Origin: Thalassotalea sp. HSM 43
GTDB lineage: Bacteria; Pseudomonadota; Gammaproteobacteria; Enterobacterales; Alteromonadaceae
Assembly: GCF_004752005.1 (NCBI RefSeq)
Contig: NZ_CP038493.1
Location: forward strand, 2,132,302 to 2,196,301
Reading direction: 5' to 3'
Length of the DNA stretch: 64,000 nucleotides
Positions 16,467 to 25,871 of the stretch are shown in pieces. The position numbers and the translations under genes are program-made. The stretch's first letter is position 1. Each line of letters opens with the position of its first letter. The notes beneath the pieces were generated by a model that was given only the letters and a program-made list of their open reading frames with translations, had not been told where the DNA came from and did not search any database.

Positions 16467-18947
16467 TTAGAATTTATAGGAAATTGCCGCACCGATAGTG
16501 CGAGGTGTGGCTATATATTCTTTTTGGTTATTACCGTAGTAGTTTTCAAATGCGCCTGTATCGGTAGATAAGTAAGCATCTGGGTAACTTGCGGTAACCC
16601 CTTCTTCATTGCCGATATTTTTCGCGTATACAGTCAAACCCCAATTATCCATTAGGAACTGCACTGATGCGTTAAAGATAGTGAAACTATCGAACTCATC
16701 GTAAATCGTGCTGGTTTCTGAAATATGGTTGGTTGTATCTGACTGATAGTAAGCGGAGATATTAGACAACATCTCAATTTCATCGGTTAATTGCATGGTG
16801 TGATTCAAGCTGGCTGAAAATACATTCTCAGCTACGCCCGGTAAACTTGCGCCTGACTCTGCCACTATGCCACCGGTTTGCGGTTGAATAACATCATCGC
16901 TAAGCTCGGCATCGGTGTAAGAGTAACCAAAGTGCATGTTAAGGTTTTGCGATACAGCAATGTTGAATTCAGCTTCAAAACCTTTGGTTTCTGCTGATTC
17001 ACCATTTTGTGCCATAAAGAATGCCCACCAGGCGGTACCGGTATTTAGCTGCGGATCTTCCCAATCAACAAAATAAATATCAGCTGAGAAAGAGTACCAA
17101 TCACCAAAGCCTTTTAAACCAAGCTCATAGTTTTTCACGGTATCTTTTTCAAAGGTCTCAACTGTCTCTGGATTAAGCTCTGCAAATGGACCGTCGGTCG
17201 GAATTGCATTTGAGCCACCGCGACGGAAACCTTCAGAGTAGGTTGCGTAAGTCATCAAGGTATCGCTAATGTCGTAAGCCAAGTTAAACTTCAGCAATAC
17301 ATCATCTTCATCCTGATCTGGAAAGTCTTCAAAAGGAATCTCGCGAGGTTGACCATAATAAGCATTAATCGCCGTTTCATTTTCCAGGCTGTTATCAAAC
17401 CAACGCGCGCCAGCAGTCAAGTGCAAGTCATCGGTTAGATGATAGGTAAGCTCACCGTATATCGCCAAATCTTCAAAGGTTTCTTTACGAATATAGGTGA
17501 AATCCTTATCTGTTGGCGCACCGACCCACCAAGACCAACATGGTGCATCATCCGGCAATTCATTACAGGCAACACCGTATTCTTCTAAACCACGTAAGTG
17601 TGAGAAGTTATTGGTTTCGCGATCTTGGTCCATATAGTAAACACCAAGGATCCAATCAATCTTGTCGTTGCCATCATTATTTGAAACGAGGCGTAATTCT
17701 TGAACCAATGCTTCCTCATCAAAACCCGCTTCAACATGTGATGCAGGTCTTGGGTTACCGCGATACCAGGCGTTGTACCAGTCACGACCGCCAGATACCC
17801 ACAAGCCTGTGTTATCACGCCAGCCGTTACCGTCATGTTCATAAAACGAGGTGTTTGATGTCAATGTGGCAAAACCGAGATCTGCGCTTAGTTCTAAACT
17901 GGTCAATGACATATCGCGTTCAGAAGGCTCAAGTAAGGTTGAACCGTTATCGTATTCACCGTATTCGTTGCCAAGATAATCTGCACCACGAGTGACCGCA
18001 CGGCGACCGCCGATTTCATCTTCTTGGTAATGATGTGTCAAAAGTAAGTTAACGTTATCAGTAACTTCCCAACCAAAAGCAACCTTAACGTAAGTGATTT
18101 CTACGGTATCAACATCGTCTTTGCTTTCATAACAAGCACCGTTATAAACGATTTCGTCGGCAGTTAAACCACTGTCGCGAGGACTCGCACAGCTGCCATC
18201 ATCAGCTTCGACCATTGGGATGCCATTGTCGTCGAGCTTATACAATAATGGGTGATCAATAACCCCGTCATTATCAATATGGCTCAACACAATACGTACC
18301 GCAGACTTGTCGGTGATAGGCATATTGAACATACCGTCAAATGCCATGTTTTCGCCATCTGAACCGTCTGTTTGGCCGATATCAAATTTGAAACTACCTT
18401 CGGTTAAATCCGCATCAGGACGATTCATGATGTAACGCACGGTACCACCTAAGGCACCAGAGCCGTATAGCGTACCTTGTGGGCCACGCAATACTTCCAC
18501 ACGTTGTAAATCTTTCAGTAAGAAGTTAGCAAATACAGGTGTGCTATCGACATAAGTGGCAACGGTTGGTGCGGTAGATAAACCTACGTTGGCACCGGCT
18601 ACGCCATTATCAACATTGATACCACGAACAACCATAGAGTTGGCAAGTGCGCCGTTACGGTGACCGCGGTCAATGATGGTGATACCAGCGACGTTACGCA
18701 GTAATTCGGTGTTGTCGACGATATTGTTGCGTTCGATGTCGCTGCCTAATACCGAGGAAATATTAAAAGGCAATTCTTCTTGTGCAACCAGGCGGTGAGT
18801 AGCCGTTACCTGAATACGTTCGATTTGTGCCTCATCAGTCTCTGCGCTGGCTTGCTCTTCGGCATAGCTCATCGCTGGCATGCTGACTAACAGCGCTGTG
18901 CTGATAGCCGAGGCAATACTCGATCGATTAAAGGTTACTCTTGTCAT
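16467..18947 (-). CDS. TonB-dependent outer-membrane receptor
   Basis: About 826 residues from ATG 18947, which follows GGAG by seven bases; a longer reading frame reaches 19004 but has no signal sequence. Signal peptide about 1-28 ending MSYAEE. TonB box-like IERIQVTATHR, plug domain about 35-165 with VEVLRGPQGTLYGSGALGGT, then a 22-strand-type barrel closing with a terminal Phe (AAISYKF). These receptors import large or scarce substrates across the outer membrane with TonB energy. Three AACTGG-type repeats stand upstream, suggesting MocR control. The substrate is not visible; the sequence is of the broad non-siderophore class found in marine oligotrophs. Confidence 0.92.
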   Translation of the reverse strand: MTRVTFNRSSIASAISTALLVSMPAMSYAEEQASAETDEAQIERIQVTATHRLVAQEELPFNISSVLGSDIERNNIVDNTELLRNVAGITIIDRGHRNGALANSMVVRGINVDNGVAGANVGLSTAPTVATYVDSTPVFANFLLKDLQRVEVLRGPQGTLYGSGALGGTVRYIMNRPDADLTEGSFKFDIGQTDGSDGENMAFDGMFNMPITDKSAVRIVLSHIDNDGVIDHPLLYKLDDNGIPMVEADDGSCASPRDSGLTADEIVYNGACYESKDDVDTVEITYVKVAFGWEVTDNVNLLLTHHYQEDEIGGRRAVTRGADYLGNEYGEYDNGSTLLEPSERDMSLTSLELSADLGFATLTSNTSFYEHDGNGWRDNTGLWVSGGRDWYNAWYRGNPRPASHVEAGFDEEALVQELRLVSNNDGNDKIDWILGVYYMDQDRETNNFSHLRGLEEYGVACNELPDDAPCWSWWVGAPTDKDFTYIRKETFEDLAIYGELTYHLTDDLHLTAGARWFDNSLENETAINAYYGQPREIPFEDFPDQDEDDVLLKFNLAYDISDTLMTYATYSEGFRRGGSNAIPTDGPFAELNPETVETFEKDTVKNYELGLKGFGDWYSFSADIYFVDWEDPQLNTGTAWWAFFMAQNGESAETKGFEAEFNIAVSQNLNMHFGYSYTDAELSDDVIQPQTGGIVAESGASLPGVAENVFSASLNHTMQLTDEIEMLSNISAYYQSDTTNHISETSTIYDEFDSFTIFNASVQFLMDNWGLTVYAKNIGNEEGVTASYPDAYLSTDTGAFENYYGNNQKEYIATPRTIGAAISYKF

Positions 18948-18988
18948 AGTGGGCTCCGTATTGTTGTTTTTTTCGCCTGTTTTGAGAG

Positions 18989-19048
18989 TAGACCAGTCAA
19001 CCACTATCTCTTAGTACCAGTTCAAGAGATATAATAGGTCCAGTTCAG
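18989..19048 (-). promoter_or_regulatory. Three direct repeats, candidate MocR operator (receptor promoter)
   Basis: On the plus strand the cores TAGACCAGTCAA (18989), TAGTACCAGTTCAA (19012) and TAGGTCCAGTTCAG (19035) have CCAG at 18993, 19017 and 19040, so they are 24 and 23 bp apart. Read in the direction of the receptor gene they are AACTGGTAC-like. MocR regulators bind spaced direct repeats. The same motif stands before the genes at 19923 and 25872. Confidence 0.6.
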
Positions 19049-19068
19049 AGGCTCGCTAATTTAAATCA

Positions 19069-19923
19069 TTACTTAGTTTTTTTGGTTGGCACTTCCAGTG
19101 CGCCAAGTTTATTTAATTCTTTGTTTTTAATTGCTTTATCTTGATAGATAGGGAATTCAACCGAGTTGTCTCTAAAGCTTTTTAATACTTGTCCAAGGCC
19201 GTGCAAGCCACGCTCGCGATTATGGCGTACTTGGTTAAAATCAATCTCGATAGGGATAATTTCGCTGTCGGCCGTGGCTTGATATACCACTCCACCATCT
19301 GGGCCAACCACAATCGATTGACCATTACCCGTGTCACTCGCAGCGTTAATGGAAAATACATAGGCTTGGTTACTGGCTGCCGTTGCTTGCGCCATTGCCA
19401 GCTCTACTGGTCGGTCAATGGTGCCAGTTAGTGTTGGGTAAACCAGCACTTCTGCACCTTGGCAAGCCATGCTGCGTGCCACTTCACCGAACCACAGGTC
19501 ATAACAAATCGCCACCCCAATACGGCCACCAGGTACATCAAAGACGACACATTCTGAGCCCGCTGCCACATCGCTTTCATATGGGTAAAAAGGATATATT
19601 TTTCTATATCTTTCAATGACTTCACCCTGGTTATTGATAACGCTGGCGGTATTGTATATTTGCTCATCAAGTTGTTCGTAATGACTGCCCGGTATTAACC
19701 AAACGTTAAGCTCTTTTGCTAACTGACAATAAAATTGTTCTGTTTTAGAGGGGAGCGGCTCAGCATGGGCTTTATCTGTACCAAAGGTGGCCAATTCACT
19801 GAACACTATCATGTCAACCCAAGGAAACCGACGTTTGGTTTCTTTAATTTTGCTGGTTATCAATGGCAGGTTGTCTTGCTCGGGTAAACGCAGTTGTAAA
19901 CCGGCAATGGCAAAATGACTCAT
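19069..19923 (-). CDS. Carbon-nitrogen hydrolase (omega-amidase/nitrilase family)
   Basis: 284 residues, one domain. All catalytic residues are present: Glu in VFSELATFG, Lys in RYRKIYPFYPYES and Cys in GVAICYDLWFGEVARSM. It hydrolyses an amide (or nitrile) in the cytoplasm. It lies between the TonB receptor and the MocR gene on one strand, with its own pair of AACTGG-type repeats upstream. With GABA transaminase and SSADH close by, a natural idea is release of GABA or a similar omega-amino or carboxylic acid from an amide; this is inference. Confidence 0.87.
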   Translation of the reverse strand: MSHFAIAGLQLRLPEQDNLPLITSKIKETKRRFPWVDMIVFSELATFGTDKAHAEPLPSKTEQFYCQLAKELNVWLIPGSHYEQLDEQIYNTASVINNQGEVIERYRKIYPFYPYESDVAAGSECVVFDVPGGRIGVAICYDLWFGEVARSMACQGAEVLVYPTLTGTIDRPVELAMAQATAASNQAYVFSINAASDTGNGQSIVVGPDGGVVYQATADSEIIPIEIDFNQVRHNRERGLHGLGQVLKSFRDNSVEFPIYQDKAIKNKELNKLGALEVPTKKTK

Positions 19924-19994
19924 GAAATTCGCCTCTTATGGGTCGTATAGATTGATTGGATGATTTTTAAGCTAAAGGATTGCTTGAATATTGG

Positions 19995-20030
19995 TTAGTA
20001 CCAGATTGATGTTATTTATGGTGCCAGTTT
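19995..20030 (-). promoter_or_regulatory. Two direct repeats, candidate MocR operator (nitrilase promoter)
   Basis: TTAGTACCAGATTG with CCAG at 20001 and GGTGCCAGTTTG with CCAG at 20024: exactly 23 bp apart, same orientation as in the receptor promoter. They lie 72-107 bases upstream of the nitrilase start and directly after the MocR gene end. Confidence 0.6.
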
Positions 20031-20055
20031 GCTGGCAAGTGAATTGGCACCGCTA

Positions 20056-21912
20056 TCAAGATCTTGCAAGGTGGGTTGTGGCGGGGTGTTCGCGGCAATA
20101 GTCCAGTTGGCGTACAAAACAATAATTTTGATCGAACCACTTCATTTCATCACCGTCCATGATCACATAAAAGCCTTTCATCTCACCATAACCCCATAAA
20201 TTCCATTTTCGGTAGTACATGCCGTTATGGATCCACCAACGGCCACTATCGACTTCATTATCGTTGCCGCCGGTGCGACCTAACATCACGCCATTTTCTT
20301 TAAGCTCTATGGTGCAAGGCACGCCATAGACCATTTGGCACTCAAGGATTGAGCCGGGCAGAACATGCTGTAATTCATCATCAGTGAGTAATTTACCTTT
20401 GGCGCTAGATAAGGTTTCTTCATGCTCTTGGGTCAGTTGGTGAATTAAGTCAGCAAGTTTTTCTACGCCTTCACGTATGCGATCGTTAGCAATACTGGTG
20501 ATACCCATGCGAAAGCAATTGCTCGGATATGACGTACCGGCAAAATAGCGCTTTACAGGCTCGATTAAGATGCCGTGTTCGACCGCCTTTTGGCGTAAAT
20601 ATTCACCGTCTAATTGTTTTGGCCCTGTAATCCAATAAGCGGTACCCCCTTGGATAGGTCCAGTATTGATACAATCAGGAAGGTAGATGTTTAATGCTTC
20701 TCGCAGGGTCAGCCAACGCTCAAAAAATACTTGATGCAAATGCATCATATAGGCGTCGTAATAGCCCATCGACAAAAAGTAAGCTACTGAACGCTGATTG
20801 TTCAAGGGTGGATTGCGTAACATCAGTTTACGTATTTTCTTAAGCTCGGTAATGACGCTAGGATCGGCAACGATAAAACCAAGCTGCACACCAGAGGCGA
20901 TGACCTTTGACAGACATGAGATGTAAACCACTCGATTGTCTTTATCTAGGCTGCGTAATGCCGGGTGTGGTTGACCTAAAAAATTACTCTCAAATTCAAA
21001 ATCATCTTCAATAATCAATAAATCTTGTTGCTGGGCTTTGCTCAGTAGCTCGTCTCGTCGATCCATTGGCATGGTGATACTGGTCGGGGTTTGGTGACTT
21101 GGTGTGGTGTAAATAATGTCGCACTGATCTAACTTGTCATCGACGATAATGCCTTTATCATCTAGCGCTTGTAACTGAATTTTCGCCCCACTGTGTTGCA
21201 ATAACTCACGCATTTCCGGGTAACCAGGTTCTTCAACGGCGACCTGAACTTCGTTATTCACAAATAACTGACAGATTAAATGTAGCGCTTGTTGCGTACC
21301 AACGGTGATCAATATTTCATCGGTACTGGCTTGAATGCCACGGCGTGGTAGCAGTTTGGTGCGAATTTGATCGAGCAGCATGGGGTCATCTTCTGTGCCC
21401 TGTAATTTGCCCCAAGCTTGTATTTCGCTACTGGCATTGGCTTTCGCATTGGCTTCACGCCATTCTTTTATTGGCATCAATGATGAATCGTATTTACCGT
21501 CGATAAATGGAAAACGATAGTTGCGCCAATCTGCCGGGCAGGATGTTGCGTTGGTGGTGGCAATCGCGCCTTTAAAGCGATGTTTGTTCGAACTGTTGGT
21601 GCCATTAAAACGTTTTTCGCTTGGCGATTGCTCCACTTTGCCTTGGGTTATCGCCTCGCTAACAAAAATGCCGCTGCGCTCTTTTGACTCAATGTAGCCT
21701 TCGGCGATAAGCGCTTGATAAACCAATACTACGGTATTACGCGATACATTGAGTTGACTCGCGAGTTTTCGGCTTGATGGTAGCTTACTGCCTGGGGCGA
21801 TAGCGCCAACTAATATACCTTCCACCAGTTTTTGCCGAATCTGTGTTTGCAGCGATTCGGGTAAACTGGCGTCGATATGTATTAGTCGATTAAGCATTGA
21901 GAAGCTAGACAT
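20056..21912 (-). CDS. MocR/GabR-type regulator with extra C-terminal domain
   Basis: About 618 residues. GntR winged helix about 10-80 (GSKLPSSRKLASQLNVSRNT), then a fold-type I aminotransferase-like domain about 130-500 with the PLP-binding Lys in YISCLSKVIASG. MocR proteins bind PLP and sense an amino compound. Unlike the usual 450-500 residues, it continues with a further ~100-residue domain rich in Trp/Tyr/Gly (GRWWIHNGMYYRKWNLWGYG, then FDQNYCFV). I start at ATG 21912; a GTG just before it is in frame. It is followed by AACTGG repeats and preceded, 44 bases away, by gabT. It probably controls the receptor, nitrilase and secreted hydrolase genes. Confidence 0.85.
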   Translation of the reverse strand: MSSFSMLNRLIHIDASLPESLQTQIRQKLVEGILVGAIAPGSKLPSSRKLASQLNVSRNTVVLVYQALIAEGYIESKERSGIFVSEAITQGKVEQSPSEKRFNGTNSSNKHRFKGAIATTNATSCPADWRNYRFPFIDGKYDSSLMPIKEWREANAKANASSEIQAWGKLQGTEDDPMLLDQIRTKLLPRRGIQASTDEILITVGTQQALHLICQLFVNNEVQVAVEEPGYPEMRELLQHSGAKIQLQALDDKGIIVDDKLDQCDIIYTTPSHQTPTSITMPMDRRDELLSKAQQQDLLIIEDDFEFESNFLGQPHPALRSLDKDNRVVYISCLSKVIASGVQLGFIVADPSVITELKKIRKLMLRNPPLNNQRSVAYFLSMGYYDAYMMHLHQVFFERWLTLREALNIYLPDCINTGPIQGGTAYWITGPKQLDGEYLRQKAVEHGILIEPVKRYFAGTSYPSNCFRMGITSIANDRIREGVEKLADLIHQLTQEHEETLSSAKGKLLTDDELQHVLPGSILECQMVYGVPCTIELKENGVMLGRTGGNDNEVDSGRWWIHNGMYYRKWNLWGYGEMKGFYVIMDGDEMKWFDQNYCFVRQLDYCREHPATTHLARS

Positions 21913-21955
21913 CACATTATTTCTTTATTAAATAATAACTTAACTCAATGTCCAC

Positions 21956-23245
21956 CTAGCTTGCAAGTTTATGAAACAGGCGTACAAAATCATTTAGGCC
22001 TTCATTCATAATTTCATTGCTGATGGTTAATGCCGGTAAAAATCGAATCACATTGCCATAGAATCCACAGGCGAGCAGGATCAAACCGTGCTGTGCTGCA
22101 TGGGCAATAATCTTTTGCGTTAATTCAACATTGGCTTGCTTGGCATCACCGTTTTTAATTAACTCGATAGCGATCATTGCGCCTTGATTGCGTACTTGCA
22201 AAATCAACTGTGGGTATTGTTGTTGCAACAAGCTCAAGTGTTCATTAAAGGTATCGCCAATAAAGTTGGCGCGCTCTACCAGATTTTCTTCGGCGATAAC
22301 ATCTAATACCGCTAATGCGGCGCTACAACCTATTGGCGAAGCCGCGTAGGTGCCGCCCAAACCGCCGGGTAATGGCGCATCCATTATTGCTGACTTGCCA
22401 ATAACAGCGGCAATAGGAAAGCCACCGGCGATGCCTTTTGCCATGGTGATTAAATCGGGCTCAACAGCGGCATGTTGGCAACTGAACATTGCCCCAGTGC
22501 GACCAAAGCCGGTTTGTATTTCATCGGCAATCAACACAATGCCATGTTGATCGCACAAATCGCGTAATGCCTGTAAAAATTGTGCCGGAGCTTGATAGAA
22601 GCCACCTTCGCCTTGCACCGGCTCGACGATAATCGCCGCGGTATCACTTGGCGCTATAGCGACTTTAAATAGATTGTTAAGGGCGTTTAGAGACTCTTCA
22701 ACCGTGACCTGATGGCAATCAATTGGGAATGGCGCATGATAAATATCGCCTGGAAACGGGCCAAATAAATTCTTGTATGGCGCAATTTTACCAGTCAATC
22801 CCATGGCTAAATTGGTGCGACCATGAAACCCGCCATTAAAGGCGATGACGCCGCGACGACCTGTATGAGCACGAGCAATTTTGATACAGTTTTCCACAGC
22901 CTCAGCGCCGGTGGTAACGAATATGGCTTTTTTATCACTATCGCCTGGGGCGATTTCACACAACTTTTCAGCGAGCGCAATGGCCTCTGGGTAGGGATTA
23001 ACCATGACGCAGCTGTGGCTAAAACGACTTAATTGCTCACTTACCGCGGCAACGACCTTAGGGTGGCTGTGGCCGGTATTACACACCGCGATGCCGGTAC
23101 CAAAGTCGATATAACGATTGCCTTCAACATCCCACACTTCGCTGTTTAATGCACGGTCGACATAGACCGGGTAAACGTTACCTTGACCGCGGGCAATGCT
23201 TGCTTGCTTTCTATCTTGCCATTGTTGATTGCTTAGCTTACTCAT
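21956..23245 (-). CDS. gabT: 4-aminobutyrate aminotransferase
   Basis: 429 residues, class III (PLP fold-type I) aminotransferase. Motifs: TTGAEAVENCIKIAR, VQGEGGF, LIADEIQTGFGRTG and the PLP Lys in ITMAKGIAGGFPIAA. These, and the following SSADH, match GABA transaminase: GABA plus 2-oxoglutarate to succinate semialdehyde plus glutamate. It overlaps the upstream dehydrogenase by four bases (ATGA), so the pair is translated together. Related substrates such as beta-alanine or 5-aminovalerate are possible. Confidence 0.88.
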   Translation of the reverse strand: MSKLSNQQWQDRKQASIARGQGNVYPVYVDRALNSEVWDVEGNRYIDFGTGIAVCNTGHSHPKVVAAVSEQLSRFSHSCVMVNPYPEAIALAEKLCEIAPGDSDKKAIFVTTGAEAVENCIKIARAHTGRRGVIAFNGGFHGRTNLAMGLTGKIAPYKNLFGPFPGDIYHAPFPIDCHQVTVEESLNALNNLFKVAIAPSDTAAIIVEPVQGEGGFYQAPAQFLQALRDLCDQHGIVLIADEIQTGFGRTGAMFSCQHAAVEPDLITMAKGIAGGFPIAAVIGKSAIMDAPLPGGLGGTYAASPIGCSAALAVLDVIAEENLVERANFIGDTFNEHLSLLQQQYPQLILQVRNQGAMIAIELIKNGDAKQANVELTQKIIAHAAQHGLILLACGFYGNVIRFLPALTISNEIMNEGLNDFVRLFHKLAS

Positions 23246-24699
23246 CTATCGATACCACCCATACACAAATATTTGATTTCAAGATAATCATCGAGACCAT
23301 ACATCGACCCTTCACGGCCATTGCCCGATTGTTTAACGCCGCCAAATGGCGCTGCGGCATTGGAAATAAGACCTTCATTGATGCCTACCATGCCATACTC
23401 GAGCGCTTCGGCGACGCGCCAAATACGGCCAATGTCGCGACTATAAAAGTATGCGGCTAGACCGTATTCTGTGTCGTTCGCCATGGCAATCACCTGCTGC
23501 TCATCATCAAAAGTTATGATAGGTGTTACCGGGCCAAATATTTCGTTACAGGCAATCGCCATTTGATTGCCAACTTGAGTCATAACCGTTGGTTTGTAAT
23601 AACGGTCACCATAGGGGTGACGCTCACCACCCAAGGCTAACTGCGCACCTTCTGCAATGGATTGTTGCACCAAAGCATCAACATCATCGACCGCTTGTTT
23701 AGATATCATTGGGCCAATTTGCACATCGTCTTGCATACCGTCACCTACGGTTAATTGGTTAACCGCAGCAATAAATTTTTCACTGAATTGTTCAGCAATG
23801 TTGCTGTGCACAAAAATTCGATTGGTACAGACACAAGTTTGTCCCGCATTACGGTATTTTGAGGCGATCGCACCTTGTACCGCAGCGTCGATATCGGCAT
23901 CATCAAAGACGATAAATGGCGCATTACCACCGAGTTCCATCGAAACTTTTTTAACCGTCGATGCGCATTGACTGATCAATGACTTACCAACCGCGGTGGA
24001 GCCGGTAAAGGTAAACTTAGCAATATCTGGATGAGTGGTCAGTACTTGTCCCATGGCTCTGGCGTTATCGCCGACCACCACATTAAACACACCTTTAGGG
24101 ATGCCGGCTTGCTCAGCAAGCTCGGCCATTGCAAGCGCTGATAGCGGTGTTTGTGTCGCGGGACGAACCACAAAGGTACAACCGGCAGCAAGTGCCGCCG
24201 CTGCTTTGCGGGCAATCATTGCGTTTGGAAAATTCCATGGGGTAATGGCCGCGACAACGCCGACAGGTTGCTTGATAACAACAATACGTTTGTCGCCTGC
24301 GGGCGCAGGAATGGTATCACCGTAGACGCGTTTGGCTTCTTCACTAAACCAATCAATAAAGGCGGCACCATAGGCTATTTCGCCTTTTGCTTCCGCCAGA
24401 GGTTTGCCTTGTTCGGCGGTAAGAATGACGCCCAAATCGTGTTGGTTTTGCATCATTAAGTCGTACCATTTGCGCATCAATTGTGCGCGATTGGCTGCCG
24501 GCATTTGTTGCCACGCTTTTTGTGCCTTTTTGGCGGCCTCGACTGCGGTGACAACATCTTGTGCATTTGAATTAGCAATAGTATGCACCAATTCACCATT
24601 GACTGGGTTTCTAACGCCCAAGTGTTGATTGTCTTGGTGCCAGTTGCCGTCAATATATGAGCCAGGCTTTAATAAAGAAGGGTTAGTTAAACTGAGCAT
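23242..24699 (-). CDS. gabD: Succinate-semialdehyde dehydrogenase
   Basis: About 485 residues, aldehyde dehydrogenase family. Motifs: AAITPWNFP, FTGSTAVGK, MELGGNAPFIV (catalytic Glu) and GQTCVCTNR (catalytic Cys). The CVCTNR context is typical of GabD. It oxidises succinate semialdehyde to succinate with NAD(P). The start is ATG 24699, five bases after GGAGG; a GTG four codons earlier overlaps this ribosome site. It forms an operon with gabT (ATGA overlap) and is divergent from a LysR gene, with which it shares a palindromic site. Confidence 0.9.
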   Translation of the reverse strand: MLSLTNPSLLKPGSYIDGNWHQDNQHLGVRNPVNGELVHTIANSNAQDVVTAVEAAKKAQKAWQQMPAANRAQLMRKWYDLMMQNQHDLGVILTAEQGKPLAEAKGEIAYGAAFIDWFSEEAKRVYGDTIPAPAGDKRIVVIKQPVGVVAAITPWNFPNAMIARKAAAALAAGCTFVVRPATQTPLSALAMAELAEQAGIPKGVFNVVVGDNARAMGQVLTTHPDIAKFTFTGSTAVGKSLISQCASTVKKVSMELGGNAPFIVFDDADIDAAVQGAIASKYRNAGQTCVCTNRIFVHSNIAEQFSEKFIAAVNQLTVGDGMQDDVQIGPMISKQAVDDVDALVQQSIAEGAQLALGGERHPYGDRYYKPTVMTQVGNQMAIACNEIFGPVTPIITFDDEQQVIAMANDTEYGLAAYFYSRDIGRIWRVAEALEYGMVGINEGLISNAAAPFGGVKQSGNGREGSMYGLDDYLEIKYLCMGGIDR

Positions 24700-24771
24700 G
24701 TGTACCTCCACGTGTTTTAGTTATTGAAGTACAAAAACTAATCATGTTAAATATAAAACATTCAATCATTA

Positions 24772-24789
24772 GTTTGACAATCATCAAAC
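24772..24789. promoter_or_regulatory. Palindrome in the gabD/LysR divergent promoter
   Basis: GTTTGA-caatca-TCAAAC, an exact 6-bp inverted repeat with a 6-base spacer, between the divergent starts 24699 and 24809. It fits either a LysR-type site or an FNR-type box (TTGAC-AATC-ATCAA, 24774-24787), and the sequence alone cannot decide. Confidence 0.5.
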
Positions 24790-24808
24790 ATTAAATCGGT
24801 GCATATGG

Positions 24809-25732
24809 ATGAGCAAAAGTTTCGCTATTCCCAAGCCTATCAGCGAATATGACATTCGCCTATTACGAATTTTTAAAGCGGTCGTTGAAAGTGGTGGATT
24901 TGCTGCGGCTGAACCGGTCTTGGGCATTACTCGGTCAACCATCAGCATACATATGTCGAGTCTAGAAACTCGAATGAAGCTGACCTTATGCTTACGTGGC
25001 CGCGGTGGTTTTGCCTTAACCGATGCCGGTCAAGCGGTTTATCGAGCGACCTTAGCGTTGTTTGAATCGCTTAATGACTTTTCATTGTTGGTCAGTGGGC
25101 TTGAAGGTGACTACGCTGGTGAGTTGGTTATCTTATGCGCTGATCAGTTAGACGATAATAAGCAACGAGTACTGGCACAAATGATTGGTGCGATTAATGA
25201 CGTTGCGCCGAAACTGCACTTGGTGGTTGATCAAGAGCCAATTGCCAGTATCGAAAAGAAACTGCTTAATGACAAAGTTCATGCGGGGATATTTCCCGGT
25301 TATCAACAAATTGACAACTTTGATTATCACCCATTTAGTCGTGAACCTATCTATTTATGTTGCGGTAAAGGACACCCTTTATTTAACGCTGAGCAAGGCA
25401 AGATTGAACCGCACCTGCTGCAGCAATACCCTGCGATTCATCCTGGTATTGAAATAAACAAACAAGGTAAGCAGGTCCTGCAAAACTTGAACTTTACTGC
25501 CCGTGCCTATCAATTTGATGCTCGCAAAGCAATGCTGCTTTCTGGCCGCTATCTCGGCTTTTTACCGAAACAAACCATTGCCAATGAACTGGCCAATGGC
25601 GACATAAAATTGTTGTTCGAAGACAGCTTAAATTATCAATTTGACTTGTCGTTGGTGACCCGAAAAGCCGCTCGAGAACCCCATAAAATCCAGCTTATTA
25701 AAGACGTCGCTGAAACCTATTGCCGATGCTAA
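24809..25732 (+). CDS. LysR-family transcriptional regulator
   Basis: 307 residues. N-terminal helix-turn-helix about 15-75 (DIRLLRIFKAVVESGGFAAA; TRSTISIHMSSLETRMK), then a two-lobed substrate-binding-like domain. LysR proteins generally act on a divergent target with a small coinducer. Here that is gabD-gabT. The start ATG lies on a weak ribosome site. The gene ends in front of AACTGG repeats. Confidence 0.85.
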   Translation: MSKSFAIPKPISEYDIRLLRIFKAVVESGGFAAAEPVLGITRSTISIHMSSLETRMKLTLCLRGRGGFALTDAGQAVYRATLALFESLNDFSLLVSGLEGDYAGELVILCADQLDDNKQRVLAQMIGAINDVAPKLHLVVDQEPIASIEKKLLNDKVHAGIFPGYQQIDNFDYHPFSREPIYLCCGKGHPLFNAEQGKIEPHLLQQYPAIHPGIEINKQGKQVLQNLNFTARAYQFDARKAMLLSGRYLGFLPKQTIANELANGDIKLLFEDSLNYQFDLSLVTRKAAREPHKIQLIKDVAETYCRC

Positions 25733-25810
25733 CTGGTACGATAAAGTTAACTAAACTGGCTCTATTGTTTATTTTTTGTTCTGTATAAGGTGAATTGATC
25801 CTGGTATCAG
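25731..25810 (+). promoter_or_regulatory. AACTGG repeats, candidate MocR operator (secreted hydrolase promoter)
   Basis: AACTGGTAC at 25731 (CTGG 25733) and AACTGGCTC at 25754 (CTGG 25756) are 23 bp apart; CCTGGTATC (CTGG 25801) lies 45 bp further on, roughly twice that spacing. They read in the direction of the hydrolase gene, as the copies at 18989 and 19995 do for their genes. Confidence 0.55.
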
Positions 25811-25871
25811 TTTCGTTTGCCTGCAGTACTGCAAATGCTCTGATTAATAACAATAAACAAGAGTATCAACA

